Source: Thiohalobacter sp. (GTDB lineage Bacteria > Pseudomonadota > Gammaproteobacteria > Thiohalobacterales > Thiohalobacteraceae). From it: 39,024 nucleotides of DNA. Positions 9,348 to 17,857 of the stretch are shown piece after piece. Every line of letters begins with the position of its first letter. Within the stretch, counting starts at the first letter, position 1. Made by a program: the position numbers and the translations under genes. Location: NCBI GenBank assembly GCA_026993645.1, contig JALWSQ010000252.1, forward strand, positions 1-39,024. The letters are read 5' to 3'. Under the pieces are notes generated by a model that did not search any database, had not been told where the DNA came from, and saw nothing but the letters and a program-made list of their open reading frames with translations.

Positions 9348-10520
9348 GTGGCCGGGAAGGGTACGCCTGAGCTGCCCAGCGAGTGGATCGACACGCCGGC
9401 GGCGCTGGAGGGCCTGTGCCGGCACCTGGCGCAGCAGCCCTGGTTCGCCCTGGACACCGAGTTCCTGCGCGAGAAGACCTACTACCCCCGGCTGTGCCTG
9501 GTCCAGGTGGGTACCCCGGAACGGTTGGCCTGCATCGATCCCCTGGCCCTGGACGACCTGGCACCCCTGCGGCCGGTGCTGGAGGATCGGGGGATCGTCA
9601 AGGTGGTGCATGCCGCCCACCAGGACCTGGAGATCTTCTATCACCTGTTCGGCCGCGCCCCGGCCCCGGTGTTCGACACCCAGATCGCCGCCCCCCTGTT
9701 GGGTCTGCGTGACCAGGCCGGTTACGGCGCCCTGGTCCAGCATTTCCTCGGCATCAAACTGCAGAAGGGGCATGCCCGCACCGACTGGTGTCGGCGGCCC
9801 CTGTCGGCGGCCCAGGTGCGCTACGCGGCGGACGACGTCCGCTACCTGGCCCGGGTCTATCCACTCCTGCGCGGCGAGCTGGAACGCCGCGGGCGGCTGG
9901 ACTGGCTGGCGCCGGATTTCGAGGCGCTGGTCCAGGCCGCGCGCTTCGACCAGGATCCGCAGGAGGCCTGGCGCCGGATCAAGGGCGCCGGGCGGTTGCG
10001 CGGCCGGGCGCGGGCGGCCCTGCAGGCGCTGGCCGCCTGGCGCGAGCACCAGGCCCGGCGCCTGGACCGGCCCCGGCGCTGGATCCTGTCCGATGAGGTG
10101 CTCCTGGCCATCGCCCGGCTGCGGCCGGATTCGCTGGAGACCCTGGCCAGCGTGCGTGGCCTGCCGCCGCGCACCCTGCGCGAACAGGGCCAGGCCCTGC
10201 TGGATGCCCTGGCCGGCGCCGACCGGGCCGGTCCCGAGGCGCCGCCCTCGCGGGTACCGCAGCCCCCCCTGACCCCGCAACAGGAGGCCCTGGTGGACAT
10301 CCTCACCGGCGTGCTGCGGCTGCTGGCGGACGCCGAGTCGGTGCATCCCTCGGTACTGGCGGTGCGCCGCGACCTGGAGCAGGCGGTACGCGGGGATCGT
10401 TCCGGCCCCCTGTTTCAGGGTTGGCGCTACCGGCTGGCGGGGCAGGCGCTGGAGGAGGTCCTGGCCGGCGAACGTTGCCTGCGCCTGGCCGGTGGCAGCG
10501 TCCAGTGGGTGGATTGCTGA
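9348..10520 (+). CDS. rnd: Ribonuclease D
   Basis: 3'-5' exoribonuclease that trims tRNA and other stable RNA precursors in the cytoplasm. The 390-residue protein carries the DEDDy exonuclease domain: FALDTEFLREKTYYPRLCLVQ (Exo I, Asp and Glu ligands), VVHAAHQDLEIF (Exo II) and RYAADDVRYLARVYPLL (Exo III with Tyr and Asp). An HRDC domain follows at about 205-290 (RPRRWILSDEVLLAIARLRP), then a second weaker helical repeat to the end. The start is GTG 9348 with little Shine-Dalgarno support, consistent with coupling to the gene ending three bases upstream. It converges with the ABC exporter genes across 18 bases. Confidence 0.95.
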   Translation: MAGKGTPELPSEWIDTPAALEGLCRHLAQQPWFALDTEFLREKTYYPRLCLVQVGTPERLACIDPLALDDLAPLRPVLEDRGIVKVVHAAHQDLEIFYHLFGRAPAPVFDTQIAAPLLGLRDQAGYGALVQHFLGIKLQKGHARTDWCRRPLSAAQVRYAADDVRYLARVYPLLRGELERRGRLDWLAPDFEALVQAARFDQDPQEAWRRIKGAGRLRGRARAALQALAAWREHQARRLDRPRRWILSDEVLLAIARLRPDSLETLASVRGLPPRTLREQGQALLDALAGADRAGPEAPPSRVPQPPLTPQQEALVDILTGVLRLLADAESVHPSVLAVRRDLEQAVRGDRSGPLFQGWRYRLAGQALEEVLAGERCLRLAGGSVQWVDC

Positions 10521-10538
10521 GCGCGGCGACCCTCGCCC

Positions 10539-11312
10539 TCAGTGGCGGATGCCGTAGCCGCGGTCGAGCAGCCGCAGGGCCAGCGCCCCCAGCACCAGGA
10601 TGAAGCCGATGACAATACCGTAGGAGAGCGCCAGCGGGATGTCGGTGATACCCAGGATGCCGTAGCGGAAGGCGTTGATCATGTACAGGATGGGGTTGGC
10701 CAGGGACAGTTTCTGCCAGAACGCCGGCAGCATGTCGAGGCTGTAGAACACCCCGCCCAGGTAGGTCAGCGGCGTGAGCACGAAGGTGGGCACGATGGAG
10801 ATGTCGTCGAATGTGCGGGCATAGACCCCGTTGATGAAACCCGCCAGGGAGAACAGGATCGAGGTCAGCAGGATCATGCTCAGCACGGTGGCCAGGGAAT
10901 GCAGGTGGAAGCTGGCGAACAGGAACGCGGTGGTGCTCACCGCCGCGCACACGGTCAGGCCGCGGGCCACGCCACCGGCCACGAAGCCGGCCAGGATGAC
11001 GTAGTTGGGGATGGGCGCGACCAGCATCTCCTCCACGTAGTGTTGCAGCTTGGCGCTGAAGAACGAGGAGACCACGTTGGCATAGGAGTTGGTGATCACG
11101 GCCATCAGGATCAGCCCCGGCACGATGTAGTCCATGTAGGAGAAGCCCTCCATGGGCCCGATCTGGCGGCCGATCAGGTTGCCGAAGATGATGAAGTAGA
11201 GCGCGGTGGTCACCACCGGTGGCAGCACCGTCTGCACCCAGATGCGGATGAAGCGCAGGAACTCCTTGATCACGAGGGTCTCGAAGGCGATCCACTGCTG
11301 CCGCCATCTCAT
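10539..11312 (-). CDS. ABC-2 type transporter permease
   Basis: Inner-membrane permease of an ABC-2 exporter, 257 residues with about six hydrophobic segments. It has the family core FGNLIGRQIGPMEGFSYMDYIVPGLILMAVITNSYANV, then VAPIPNYVILAGFVAGGVARG and the late block LTPLTYLGGVFYSLDMLPAFWQKLSLANPILYMINAFRYGI. The closest recognisable type is E. coli YadH; the substrate is unknown. Its ATG overlaps the stop of the upstream ATPase gene by four bases (11309-11312), so the two are one translationally coupled unit. Confidence 0.9.
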   Translation of the reverse strand: MRWRQQWIAFETLVIKEFLRFIRIWVQTVLPPVVTTALYFIIFGNLIGRQIGPMEGFSYMDYIVPGLILMAVITNSYANVVSSFFSAKLQHYVEEMLVAPIPNYVILAGFVAGGVARGLTVCAAVSTTAFLFASFHLHSLATVLSMILLTSILFSLAGFINGVYARTFDDISIVPTFVLTPLTYLGGVFYSLDMLPAFWQKLSLANPILYMINAFRYGILGITDIPLALSYGIVIGFILVLGALALRLLDRGYGIRH

Positions 11313-12241
11313 GCCTGCCGCTCCCGGTCGTCGTTGCCCACGATCTCCATGAACAGCTGTTCCAGCCGGTTGCTCTCGTTGCGCAGGCTCAGCACCTCGA
11401 TACCATGACGGGACAGGGCCTGGAACAGGTCGTTGAGGGTGCAGTGGCGGGTCAGATCCACCTCCAGGGTGAGGGGGTCGATCTGGCGCAGGCCGAAGTC
11501 CGGGATGGCCGGCAGCTGTGTCAGCGGCCGGCGCAGGTCGAGGATGAAGGTCTCCCGCGGCATGCGCGTGAGCAGGGTCTTCTTGTCCGCGTGCTCGATC
11601 ACCCGGCCATCGTTGATGATGGCGATGGTGTCACAGAGCGCCTCGGCCTCCTCCAGATAGTGGGTGGTGAGGATGATGGTGGTGCCGGCGCGGTTGCGCT
11701 CGCGCATGAACTGCCACATGGAACGGCGGATCTCGATGTCCACCCCGGCGGTGGGTTCGTCCAGGATCAGCAGCCGGGGTTCATGGGTGAGGGCGCGGGC
11801 GATCATCAGCCGCCGCTTCATGCCGCCGGACAGGTTGCGGGCGATGCTGTTGCGCTTGTCCCACAGGCCGAGCTGGTGCAGGTTGCGCTCTGCGCGCTCG
11901 CTGGCGATGCGGCGCGGGATGCCGTAGTAACCGGCCTGGTTGATCAGGATCTCGATCACCGGCTCGAACACGTGGAAATTGAATTCCTGGGGCACCAGCC
12001 CGATGTGGCTCTTGGCGCTGGAGAAGTCGCGGTCGATGTCGATGCCGAACACGCGCACCTGGCCCGCGGTCTTGCGCACCAGGGAGCAGACGATGCCGAT
12101 GGCGGTGGACTTGCCGGCCCCGTTGGGGCCCAGCAGGCCGAAGAAGTCCCCTTCCTCCACCGTCAGGTCGATGCCGTGCAGGGCCTCGAAGCCGTTGCCG
12201 TAGACCTTGCGCAGTCCCCTGATGTCCAGTGCCTTGCTCAT
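11309..12241 (-). CDS. ABC transporter ATP-binding protein (YadG-like)
   Basis: Cytoplasmic ATPase that powers the ABC-2 permease encoded downstream. The 310-residue protein has Walker A GPNGAGKST (about 38-46), the Q-loop around GLVPQEFNFHVFEP, the signature LSGGMKRRL, Walker B LLILDEPTAGVD and the switch His in ILTTHYLEEAEALCD. It ends with a roughly 80-residue extension typical of YadG-type exporters. The start ATG at 12241 has a weak AAGG upstream. The substrate is not inferable. A 13-bp perfect palindrome lies 21 bases upstream of the start. Confidence 0.92.
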   Translation of the reverse strand: MSKALDIRGLRKVYGNGFEALHGIDLTVEEGDFFGLLGPNGAGKSTAIGIVCSLVRKTAGQVRVFGIDIDRDFSSAKSHIGLVPQEFNFHVFEPVIEILINQAGYYGIPRRIASERAERNLHQLGLWDKRNSIARNLSGGMKRRLMIARALTHEPRLLILDEPTAGVDIEIRRSMWQFMRERNRAGTTIILTTHYLEEAEALCDTIAIINDGRVIEHADKKTLLTRMPRETFILDLRRPLTQLPAIPDFGLRQIDPLTLEVDLTRHCTLNDLFQALSRHGIEVLSLRNESNRLEQLFMEIVGNDDRERQA

Positions 12242-12261
12242 GCCTTGTCGGTGCCCCTTCC

Positions 12262-12274
12262 GTTCGGTCCGAAC
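12262..12274. repeat. 6-1-6 palindrome upstream of the ABC exporter
   Basis: GTTCGG-T-CCGAAC is a perfect inverted repeat with one central base, placed 21-33 bases before the ATPase start codon in the leader region. It could be an operator; no known consensus was matched. Confidence 0.4.
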
Positions 12275-12330
12275 CCGTCCCCGGGCCGGCTGTCGAATGG
12301 TACAGGAAGAAGCCGAACGAGGTGGGATCG

Positions 12331-12420
12331 ATGTTCCTCTCCTGTTACCGAAGGGCGTTCCGCTGGTATTCCGCGCTGACCGCCTTCATCCTGGTGCTGG
12401 CCTGCCTGCTGGCGCCCTGA
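12331..12420 (+). CDS. Possible 29-residue single-pass membrane peptide
   Basis: ATG 12331 to TGA 12418 encodes 29 residues: MFLSCYRRAFRWYSALT followed by AFILVLACLLAP. The layout is a short basic/aromatic head then one hydrophobic helix. GAGGTGGG at 12319-12326 gives a plausible ribosome binding site. Its last 76 bases lie antisense to the 3' end of the glycosyltransferase gene. That part of the glycosyltransferase encodes a low-complexity tail, so the peptide frame is not simply a shadow of a conserved domain. I do not recognise a family, and a chance frame is quite possible. Confidence 0.28.
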   Translation: MFLSCYRRAFRWYSALTAFILVLACLLAP

Positions 12421-13880
12421 TCCGCGGCGGGCCCGGGTGTGCCCGCATCCTCCCCGGTGCAGCGATGCCGGGCCAGCAGGCCCCGGTAGGCGCCCGCGCC
12501 CAGGTCGGCGGTCTCCAGGATACAGCCGCCCTGGTGGCGGATGACCGCGGCGATGGCCGGCGCCCGGCCGGGCCGGGCGAGCACGAGCAGTGGCCGCCGG
12601 TCCTGCTGCCATTCACCGGCCAGGGTCTCGTCGGGCCCGCGCGGAGCCAGGTGCGCGTGTTCCACGGACCGACCCAGGTAGAAGGCCAGGCTGTAGCGGG
12701 CGTTGGTATCCACGAACAGGATTTCCGCATAGGGTCGGTGGAAGCCGGCGCGGATCTCCGCCGCCAGGGCGCGGCCGTCCTGGCGGCTGGGCAGCTGCGC
12801 CAGCCCCCCCTTGAGGCCGACCAGCAGCAGGACCCAGAGCCATCCCAGCCACTGCCAGCGCCGGGCGGCCGCCAGACCGGCCAGGGACGGGGCCAGCAGC
12901 AGGGCGATGGGGACGAACAGCGGCAGCAGGTAGAAGGGCAGCCGGGAACGGGCGAGGAAGAACACCGCCAGCGGCAGCAGCAGCCAGGTGCGCAGGAAGC
13001 CGGCCGCCGGGGCCGGCGCGGCCGCCCCGCCGCGGTAGCGCCGCCAGGCCGCCAGCAGGCCCCAGGGCAGGGTGCCCAGCAGCAGGGTGGGCAGGTAGAC
13101 CAGCAGGCCACCGTACCATTCGCCGTGGCGGTGATGGGCGTTGCTGGCCACCCGCGCCACCACCTCCTGGCGCAGGAAATAATCCAACAGCCCGGGGGTC
13201 TGCATCACCACCAGCAGGTACCAGGACAGGCCGCTGGCGGCGAACAGCAGCAGGCCCCAGGGGTCGAACAGGGGCCGCAATCGCAGCGGGGTGCTGCGGG
13301 CCAGGCCATAGGCCAGGATGGCCAGCAGCGGCAGCAGCCCCGGCGGCCCCTTGGTCAGGAAGGCGAGTCCGAAACCCAGCCACATCAGGCGCAGCATGCC
13401 CTTGGCCGGTGGTTCACCCTGCAGCAGCCCGCTGCCGATGAAGCCGGCCATGGCCAGGGTCTCCCACAGGGTCAGCAGGCAGTCGGTGCTGACCGTGTTG
13501 GCGGCGACGAAGGGCAGGACCGCGGTGGCATAGGCCGCCGCCGCCAGTTCCGGCCGGGCCTGGCCCAGCCGGCGTGCCATCCACCAGACCAGCAGGCTGG
13601 TGAGCAGGTAGGCCAGGGCATAGGGGGCGCGCACCGCCCACTCGCTGTGCCCGAACAGGCGCAGGGCGGCGGCGATGGCCCAGTAGGTGAGCGGCGGCTT
13701 GGTGTAGTGCGGGTGTTCCGGGTGCAGCCGGGGATGCAGCCAGTCGCCGGAGTCCAGCATCTGCAGCGCCACCGCCGTGTAACGTCCCTCGTCGGGATCC
13801 CAGAGTCCGCGGCTGCCCTGGAAGGCGCAGGCGAGCAGCAGCAGGGCCAGCAGGGGCAACAGCGGGCGGAAGTGGTCCAT
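12345..13880 (-). CDS. ArnT/PMT-type membrane glycosyltransferase
   Basis: Polytopic inner-membrane glycosyltransferase that would move a sugar from a polyprenyl-phosphate donor to a lipid or protein acceptor on the periplasmic side. The 511-residue protein begins with a hydrophobic helix and then GLWDPDEGRYTAVALQMLDSG, where the Asp-Pro-Asp-Glu carries the catalytic acidic residues of the GT39/GT83 fold. HYTKPPLTYWAIAAALRLFG follows, then about ten more hydrophobic segments and a soluble C-terminal part (ILFVDTNARYSLAFYLGR). The family includes ArnT (aminoarabinose to lipid A), but the acceptor here is unknown. ATG 13880 gives a proper membrane N-terminus. The last roughly 35 residues are low complexity. 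Confidence 0.85.
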   Translation of the reverse strand: MDHFRPLLPLLALLLLACAFQGSRGLWDPDEGRYTAVALQMLDSGDWLHPRLHPEHPHYTKPPLTYWAIAAALRLFGHSEWAVRAPYALAYLLTSLLVWWMARRLGQARPELAAAAYATAVLPFVAANTVSTDCLLTLWETLAMAGFIGSGLLQGEPPAKGMLRLMWLGFGLAFLTKGPPGLLPLLAILAYGLARSTPLRLRPLFDPWGLLLFAASGLSWYLLVVMQTPGLLDYFLRQEVVARVASNAHHRHGEWYGGLLVYLPTLLLGTLPWGLLAAWRRYRGGAAAPAPAAGFLRTWLLLPLAVFFLARSRLPFYLLPLFVPIALLLAPSLAGLAAARRWQWLGWLWVLLLVGLKGGLAQLPSRQDGRALAAEIRAGFHRPYAEILFVDTNARYSLAFYLGRSVEHAHLAPRGPDETLAGEWQQDRRPLLVLARPGRAPAIAAVIRHQGGCILETADLGAGAYRGLLARHRCTGEDAGTPGPAADQGASRQASTRMKAVSAEYQRNALR

Positions 13881-13955
13881 GGCCGCTAGCTTAACAGGCT
13901 GCCGGCACCTGCTCACGCCGCCGCTGTCCACGGCGGCGGCGCCGGAACTGGTATC

Positions 13956-14840
13956 ATGGGGCCAATGGAGAAGACCCCTTCCTGGAAGCGCAAATGGCAT
14001 GAATATGCCCGGCTGATGCGGCTCGACCGGCCCATCGGCATCTACCTGCTGCTGTGGCCCACCCTGTGGGCGCTGTGGCTGGCCGCCGGCGGGCTGCCCG
14101 ATCTCCGGGTGCTGGCGGTGTTCGTGGCCGGGGTGGTGCTGATGCGGTCCGCCGGCTGTGTCATCAACGACTTCGCGGACCGGCACTTCGATCCCCACGT
14201 GGCCCGTACCCGCGACCGGCCCCTGGCGGCGGGCCGGGTGCGGCCGGCCGAGGCCCTGGCCCTGTTCGCCGTGCTGGTGCTGCTGGCCTTCGGCCTGGTG
14301 CTGACCCTCGACCGGCTCACCATCGAACTCTCCTTCGTGGCCGTGGCTCTGGCCGCGGTCTATCCCTTCACCAAGCGGGTGACCCATCTGCCCCAGCTGG
14401 TTCTGGGGGCCGCCTTCGGCTGGTCCATCCCCATGGCGTTCGCGGCCCAGACGGGGCGCGTGCCCCAGCTCGCCTGGCTGCTGTTCACGGTCAACGTGCT
14501 CTGGGCCACCGCCTACGACACCCTCTACGCCATGGTGGACCGCGAGGACGACCTCAAGATCGGGGTACGCTCCACCGCCATCCTGTTCGGCGACAGTGAC
14601 CGGCTGGTGGTGGGCATCCTCCAGGGCCTGGTGCTGGCGGGGCTGGTGCTGGTGGGGCTGCGCGCCGAGCTGGGCGGCCTCTACTACCTGGCGCTGGCCG
14701 TGGCCGCCGGCCTGGCGGCCTACCAGCAGTACCTCATCCGGACCAGGGATCCCCGCCGCTGTTTCGAGGCCTTCCTCAACAATCACTGGTTCGGTGCCGT
14801 GGTCTTCGCCGGCATCGCCCTCGCCCTGCTGGGCCGTTGA
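13956..14840 (+). CDS. ubiA: 4-hydroxybenzoate polyprenyltransferase
   Basis: Inner-membrane enzyme that attaches the polyprenyl tail to 4-hydroxybenzoate, the step after UbiC in ubiquinone synthesis. The 294-residue length is normal. [25 protein letters not shown] precedes the first Asp-rich motif NDFADRHFD. The second motif is [21 protein letters not shown], and about eight hydrophobic helices surround them, ending with [15 protein letters not shown]-like sequence. The start is either ATG 13956 or ATG 13965, and neither has a strong ribosome site. The gene is divergent from the glycosyltransferase and convergent with comF, one base apart. Confidence 0.95.
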   Translation: MGPMEKTPSWKRKWHEYARLMRLDRPIGIYLLLWPTLWALWLAAGGLPDLRVLAVFVAGVVLMRSAGCVINDFADRHFDPHVARTRDRPLAAGRVRPAEALALFAVLVLLAFGLVLTLDRLTIELSFVAVALAAVYPFTKRVTHLPQLVLGAAFGWSIPMAFAAQTGRVPQLAWLLFTVNVLWATAYDTLYAMVDREDDLKIGVRSTAILFGDSDRLVVGILQGLVLAGLVLVGLRAELGGLYYLALAVAAGLAAYQQYLIRTRDPRRCFEAFLNNHWFGAVVFAGIALALLGR

Positions 14841-14841
14841 T

Positions 14842-15552
14842 TCAGGGGCCCGGCGGCGGGGTGCGGGCACAGACCCAGGCCTCCACCCGGCGCGCGCCCC
14901 GGCGCCGGAGGGCGCGGGCCAGCGCGTCCAGGGTGCTGCCAGTGGTCATCACGTCGTCCACCAGGGCCAGGTTCAGCCCGTCGAGGCGGCCCTGGACGCG
15001 GAAGGCGCCGCGCAGGTTGACGCGCCGCGCCCGGGCGTCCAGGCCACTCTGGGGCGGCGTGGGGCGGCAGCGCCGGACCCGTTGCGGTGCCAGGGCCAGG
15101 TGCCAGCGTCGGGCCAGGGGGCGGGCGATCTCCAGCGCCTGGTTGTAGCCCCGTTGGTGCAGGCGCCGGCGGTGCAGGGGCACCGGCAGCAGCAGGTCGG
15201 GCCAGGGCCACGGGGGGCGGCGCTCGGCCAGCGCCTCCGCCAGCAGTCGGCCCAGGACCGGGGCCAGGTCGAGCCGGCCATGGAACTTGAGCAGCTGCAC
15301 CATGCGATCCACCGGCAGTTCGTAGGCCAGGGCGGCGATGCAAGCGTCCAGGGCGGGGGGCTGGCGCTGGCAGGCTCCGAAGGGGCCGGACGGAGCGCCC
15401 GGGGGCAGGGGCCGGGCGCAGCGCGGGCAGGCATGGGCCAGCCAGGGCAGGTCCCGGCGGCAGCCCGGGCACAGGCCCCCGGGGGCGGCCGGGGCCGCGC
15501 AGAGCGCGCAGCGTTCCGGCAGCAACCGGTCCAGCAGCCAGTGGTAAACCAT
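14842..15552 (-). CDS. comF: ComF family phosphoribosyltransferase-like protein
   Basis: ComF-type protein linked to use of imported DNA in competent bacteria; the biochemical role is not settled. The 236-residue protein has an N-terminal zinc ribbon with Cys pairs at 15/18, 28/31 and 42/45. A type I phosphoribosyltransferase fold follows, with [25 protein letters not shown] and the PRPP loop [24 protein letters not shown] 15552 is chosen because GGAGA lies seven bases upstream and the zinc ribbon then starts at a normal depth. The start codon and ribosome site lie inside a predicted BirA operator shared with the divergent biotin genes. Confidence 0.9.
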   Translation of the reverse strand: MVYHWLLDRLLPERCALCAAPAAPGGLCPGCRRDLPWLAHACPRCARPLPPGAPSGPFGACQRQPPALDACIAALAYELPVDRMVQLLKFHGRLDLAPVLGRLLAEALAERRPPWPWPDLLLPVPLHRRRLHQRGYNQALEIARPLARRWHLALAPQRVRRCRPTPPQSGLDARARRVNLRGAFRVQGRLDGLNLALVDDVMTTGSTLDALARALRRRGARRVEAWVCARTPPPGP

Positions 15553-15574
15553 CTGCCATCTCCATGGTTGACAA
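15542..15574. promoter_or_regulatory. BirA (biotin repressor) operator
   Basis: TGGTAAACC (15542-15550), a 15-base spacer, then GGTTGACAA (15566-15574). The known proteobacterial BirA box is TTGTAAACC-N(14-16)-GGTTTACAA; each half here matches 8 of 9 positions, with the right spacing and orientation. It sits between comF and bioB. The right half-site contains the TTGACA -35 of the bioB promoter, and the left half-site covers the comF start codon. Biotinoyl-AMP-bound BirA should therefore block bioB transcription. Matched by eye to a remembered consensus. Confidence 0.85.
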
Positions 15575-15597
15575 CGGCCCGCCCCCCTCGCCATAGT
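15568..15597 (+). promoter_or_regulatory. Sigma-70 promoter of the biotin operon
   Basis: A perfect -35 TTGACA (15568-15573) is followed after 18 bases by CATAGT (15592-15597; four of six matches to TATAAT). Transcription should begin near 15604, giving a leader of about 90 bases before bioB. The -35 is embedded in the right half of the BirA operator, so repressor and RNA polymerase would exclude each other. Confidence 0.65.
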
Positions 15598-15693
15598 GCC
15601 CGCCTGTCCCGGCGGACCGGGGACCCAGTCTGGGCCGCGGTCGCGGCTGGAGGCCAGCGTGGCCAGCGGTTGCAGCGATCAGGAGGTACGGTG

Positions 15694-16677
15694 GTGCAGG
15701 CAGAGGCGATGGAGGCGGACCGCGGCCCGGCCGTGGACGGCCCGCGGACGGACTGGACCCGGGCGGAGGTGGCGGCACTGTTCGCCCGGCCCTTCATGGA
15801 CCTGCTGTTCCAGGCCCAGCAGGTGCACCGGCGTTTCTTCCCCCCCGGCGAGATCCAGATCAGCACCCTGCTCAGCATCAAGACCGGGGCCTGCCCCGAG
15901 GACTGCGGCTACTGTCCGCAGAGCGCACACCACCGCACCGGCCTGCCGGTGGAACGCCTCATGCCACTGGAGGAGGTGGTGGCGGCGGCGCGGCGGGCAC
16001 GGGCGCAGGGCGCGAGCCGGTTCTGCATGGGGGCCGCCTGGCGCGCACCGCGCCAGCGGGACCTGGAACCGGTGCTGGAGATGATCCGCGCGGTCAAGGC
16101 GCTGGGCCTGGAGACCTGCGCCACCCTGGGCATGCTGGACCTGGAACAGGCGCGGCAGCTCAAGGAGGCGGGCCTCGACTACTACAACCACAACCTGGAT
16201 ACCTCGCCGGAATACTATGGACGTGTGGTCAGCACCCGCAGCTACCAGGAGCGGCTCGACACCCTGGATGCCGTGCGGGCGGTGGGCATCCGCGTCTGCT
16301 GTGGCGGGATCCTGGGCATGGGGGAATCGGACGAGGACCGTATCGGCCTGCTGCACCGCCTGGCGACCCTGCCCCGGCACCCGGAGAGCGTACCGGTCAA
16401 CCTGCTGGTGCGGGTGCCGGGCACCCCGCTGGCCGAGTGCGAGCCGCCGGACCCCTTCGACCTGGTGCGCACCGTGGCGGTGGCGCGCATCCTGATGCCG
16501 GCCTCGCGGGTGCGCCTGTCGGCGGGGCGGGAGGCCATGTCCGACGAACTGCAGGCGCTCTGCTTCCTGGCCGGGGCGAATTCCATTTTCTACGGTGAGC
16601 GGCTGCTCACCACCCCCAACCCCGATGCCCATCACGACCAGCGCCTGTTCCGGCGGCTGGACCTGAGCCCCGTCTGA
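15694..16677 (+). CDS. bioB: Biotin synthase
   Basis: Radical-SAM enzyme that inserts sulfur into dethiobiotin, the last step of biotin synthesis. Counting from GTG 15694 it has 327 residues. It carries the 4Fe-4S/SAM motif CPEDCGYC with Cys 67, 71 and 74, the block [54 protein letters not shown], and the end of the barrel [12 protein letters not shown] with the conserved cluster-ligand Arg region. The start is GTG 15694, or GTG 15691 directly before it, because AGGAGG at 15681-15686 is well placed. ATG 15709 is 22 bases away from that site and less likely. It is the first gene of bioBFHCD. Confidence 0.96.
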   Translation: MQAEAMEADRGPAVDGPRTDWTRAEVAALFARPFMDLLFQAQQVHRRFFPPGEIQISTLLSIKTGACPEDCGYCPQSAHHRTGLPVERLMPLEEVVAAARRARAQGASRFCMGAAWRAPRQRDLEPVLEMIRAVKALGLETCATLGMLDLEQARQLKEAGLDYYNHNLDTSPEYYGRVVSTRSYQERLDTLDAVRAVGIRVCCGGILGMGESDEDRIGLLHRLATLPRHPESVPVNLLVRVPGTPLAECEPPDPFDLVRTVAVARILMPASRVRLSAGREAMSDELQALCFLAGANSIFYGERLLTTPNPDAHHDQRLFRRLDLSPV

Positions 16678-16693
16678 GGGCCCCCGGGCGACG

Positions 16694-17857
16694 GTGAAGG
16701 ACCTGGCGGCGGAGCTGGCGCGGCGCAAGGCGGCGGATCTGTACCGCCGGTGCCGGGTGGCGCAGGATCCGCAGGGTCCGGAGCGGGTGGTGGACGGCGA
16801 GCCCTGCCTCACCTTCTGCAGCAATGACTATCTGGGGCTGGCCGGCCATCCCCGCGTGGTCCGGGCGCTGCAGGCGGGCGCCGAGCGCTGGGGCGTGGGC
16901 AGCGGCGCCGCGCACCTGGTCAGCGGCCACACCGCGGCCCACCAGGCGCTGGAGGAGGCGCTGGCGGAATTCCTGGGCCGGCCGCGGGCGCTGCTGTTCT
17001 CCACCGGCTACATGGCCAATCTCGGGGTCATCGGCGCCCTGGCGGGGCGGGGCGAGACCCTGTTCCAGGACCGGCTCGACCACGCCTCGCTGCTGGACGG
17101 CGCCCGCCTCAGCGGGGCGCGCCTGGTCCGGTACCGGCACCGGGACCTGGACGACCTGGCCCGGCGCTGGGCGGCCGCCCGGCGCCCGGCGCTGGTGGCC
17201 ACGGACGCCGTGTTCAGCATGGACGGCGACCTGGCGCCGCTGCCGGACCTGGCCGCCCTGGCCGGGGCGCGGGCGGTGCCCCTGATGGTGGACGACGCCC
17301 ATGGCCTGGGGGTGCTGGGCCGTGGCGGCCGCGGCACCCTGGATCACTTCGGCCTGGGCCCGGACCAGGTGCCCATTCTCATGGGTACCCTGGGCAAGGC
17401 CTTCGGCGTGTTCGGCGCCTTCGTGGCCGGCAGCGAGCCGCTGATCGAGACCCTGGTGCAGCAGGCCCGCAGCTATGTCTACACCACGGCCCTGCCCCCG
17501 GCGCTGGCCGTGGCCATCCAGGCCAGCCTGGAACTGGTGCGCAGCGAGGATTGGCGTCGCGAGCGGCTGCAGGCCCTGGTGGCGCGTTTCCGGCGCGGGG
17601 CCGCCGACCTGGGTATCGCCCTGGGCGACTCGCCCACCCCCATCCAGCCGCTGCTGCTGGGCAGTGCGCGGCGCGCCCTGGCGGTGAGCGAGGCCCTGCG
17701 CCGCCAGGGTATCTGGGTGCCGGCCATCCGCCCGCCCACGGTGCCGGAGGGGACCGCCCGGTTGCGCATCACCTTTTCCGCCGCTCATGGCGAGGACCAG
17801 GTCGACCGGTTGCTGGAGGCCCTGGCCGTGGCCCTGCGCGAGGCCGGGACCTCATGA
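16694..17857 (+). CDS. bioF: 8-amino-7-oxononanoate synthase
   Basis: PLP enzyme condensing pimeloyl-ACP/CoA with L-alanine to give 8-amino-7-oxononanoate (KAPA). The 387-residue length is standard for the family. [15 protein letters not shown] lies near residue 41, [19 protein letters not shown] near 69, [11 protein letters not shown] near 199 (Asp and His contacting PLP), and the PLP lysine K235 is in [14 protein letters not shown]. The start is GTG 16694, 16 bases after bioB. Its stop overlaps the bioH start by four bases (ATGA). Confidence 0.96.
   Translation: MKDLAAELARRKAADLYRRCRVAQDPQGPERVVDGEPCLTFCSNDYLGLAGHPRVVRALQAGAERWGVGSGAAHLVSGHTAAHQALEEALAEFLGRPRALLFSTGYMANLGVIGALAGRGETLFQDRLDHASLLDGARLSGARLVRYRHRDLDDLARRWAAARRPALVATDAVFSMDGDLAPLPDLAALAGARAVPLMVDDAHGLGVLGRGGRGTLDHFGLGPDQVPILMGTLGKAFGVFGAFVAGSEPLIETLVQQARSYVYTTALPPALAVAIQASLELVRSEDWRRERLQALVARFRRGAADLGIALGDSPTPIQPLLLGSARRALAVSEALRRQGIWVPAIRPPTVPEGTARLRITFSAAHGEDQVDRLLEALAVALREAGTS

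Noticed and set aside
12345-14870. Minus-strand open frame of about 840 codons running through ubiA into the glycosyltransferase
   Set aside because: Only the part from ATG 13880 has protein-like, membrane-type sequence. The upstream 330 codons are the antisense of ubiA and are rich in His, Gln and Gly, a high-GC shadow.
14596-15693. In-frame upstream extension of bioB by about 365 codons
   Set aside because: It runs antisense through comF and has no homology to biotin synthase; AGGAGG at 15681-15686 marks the true start.
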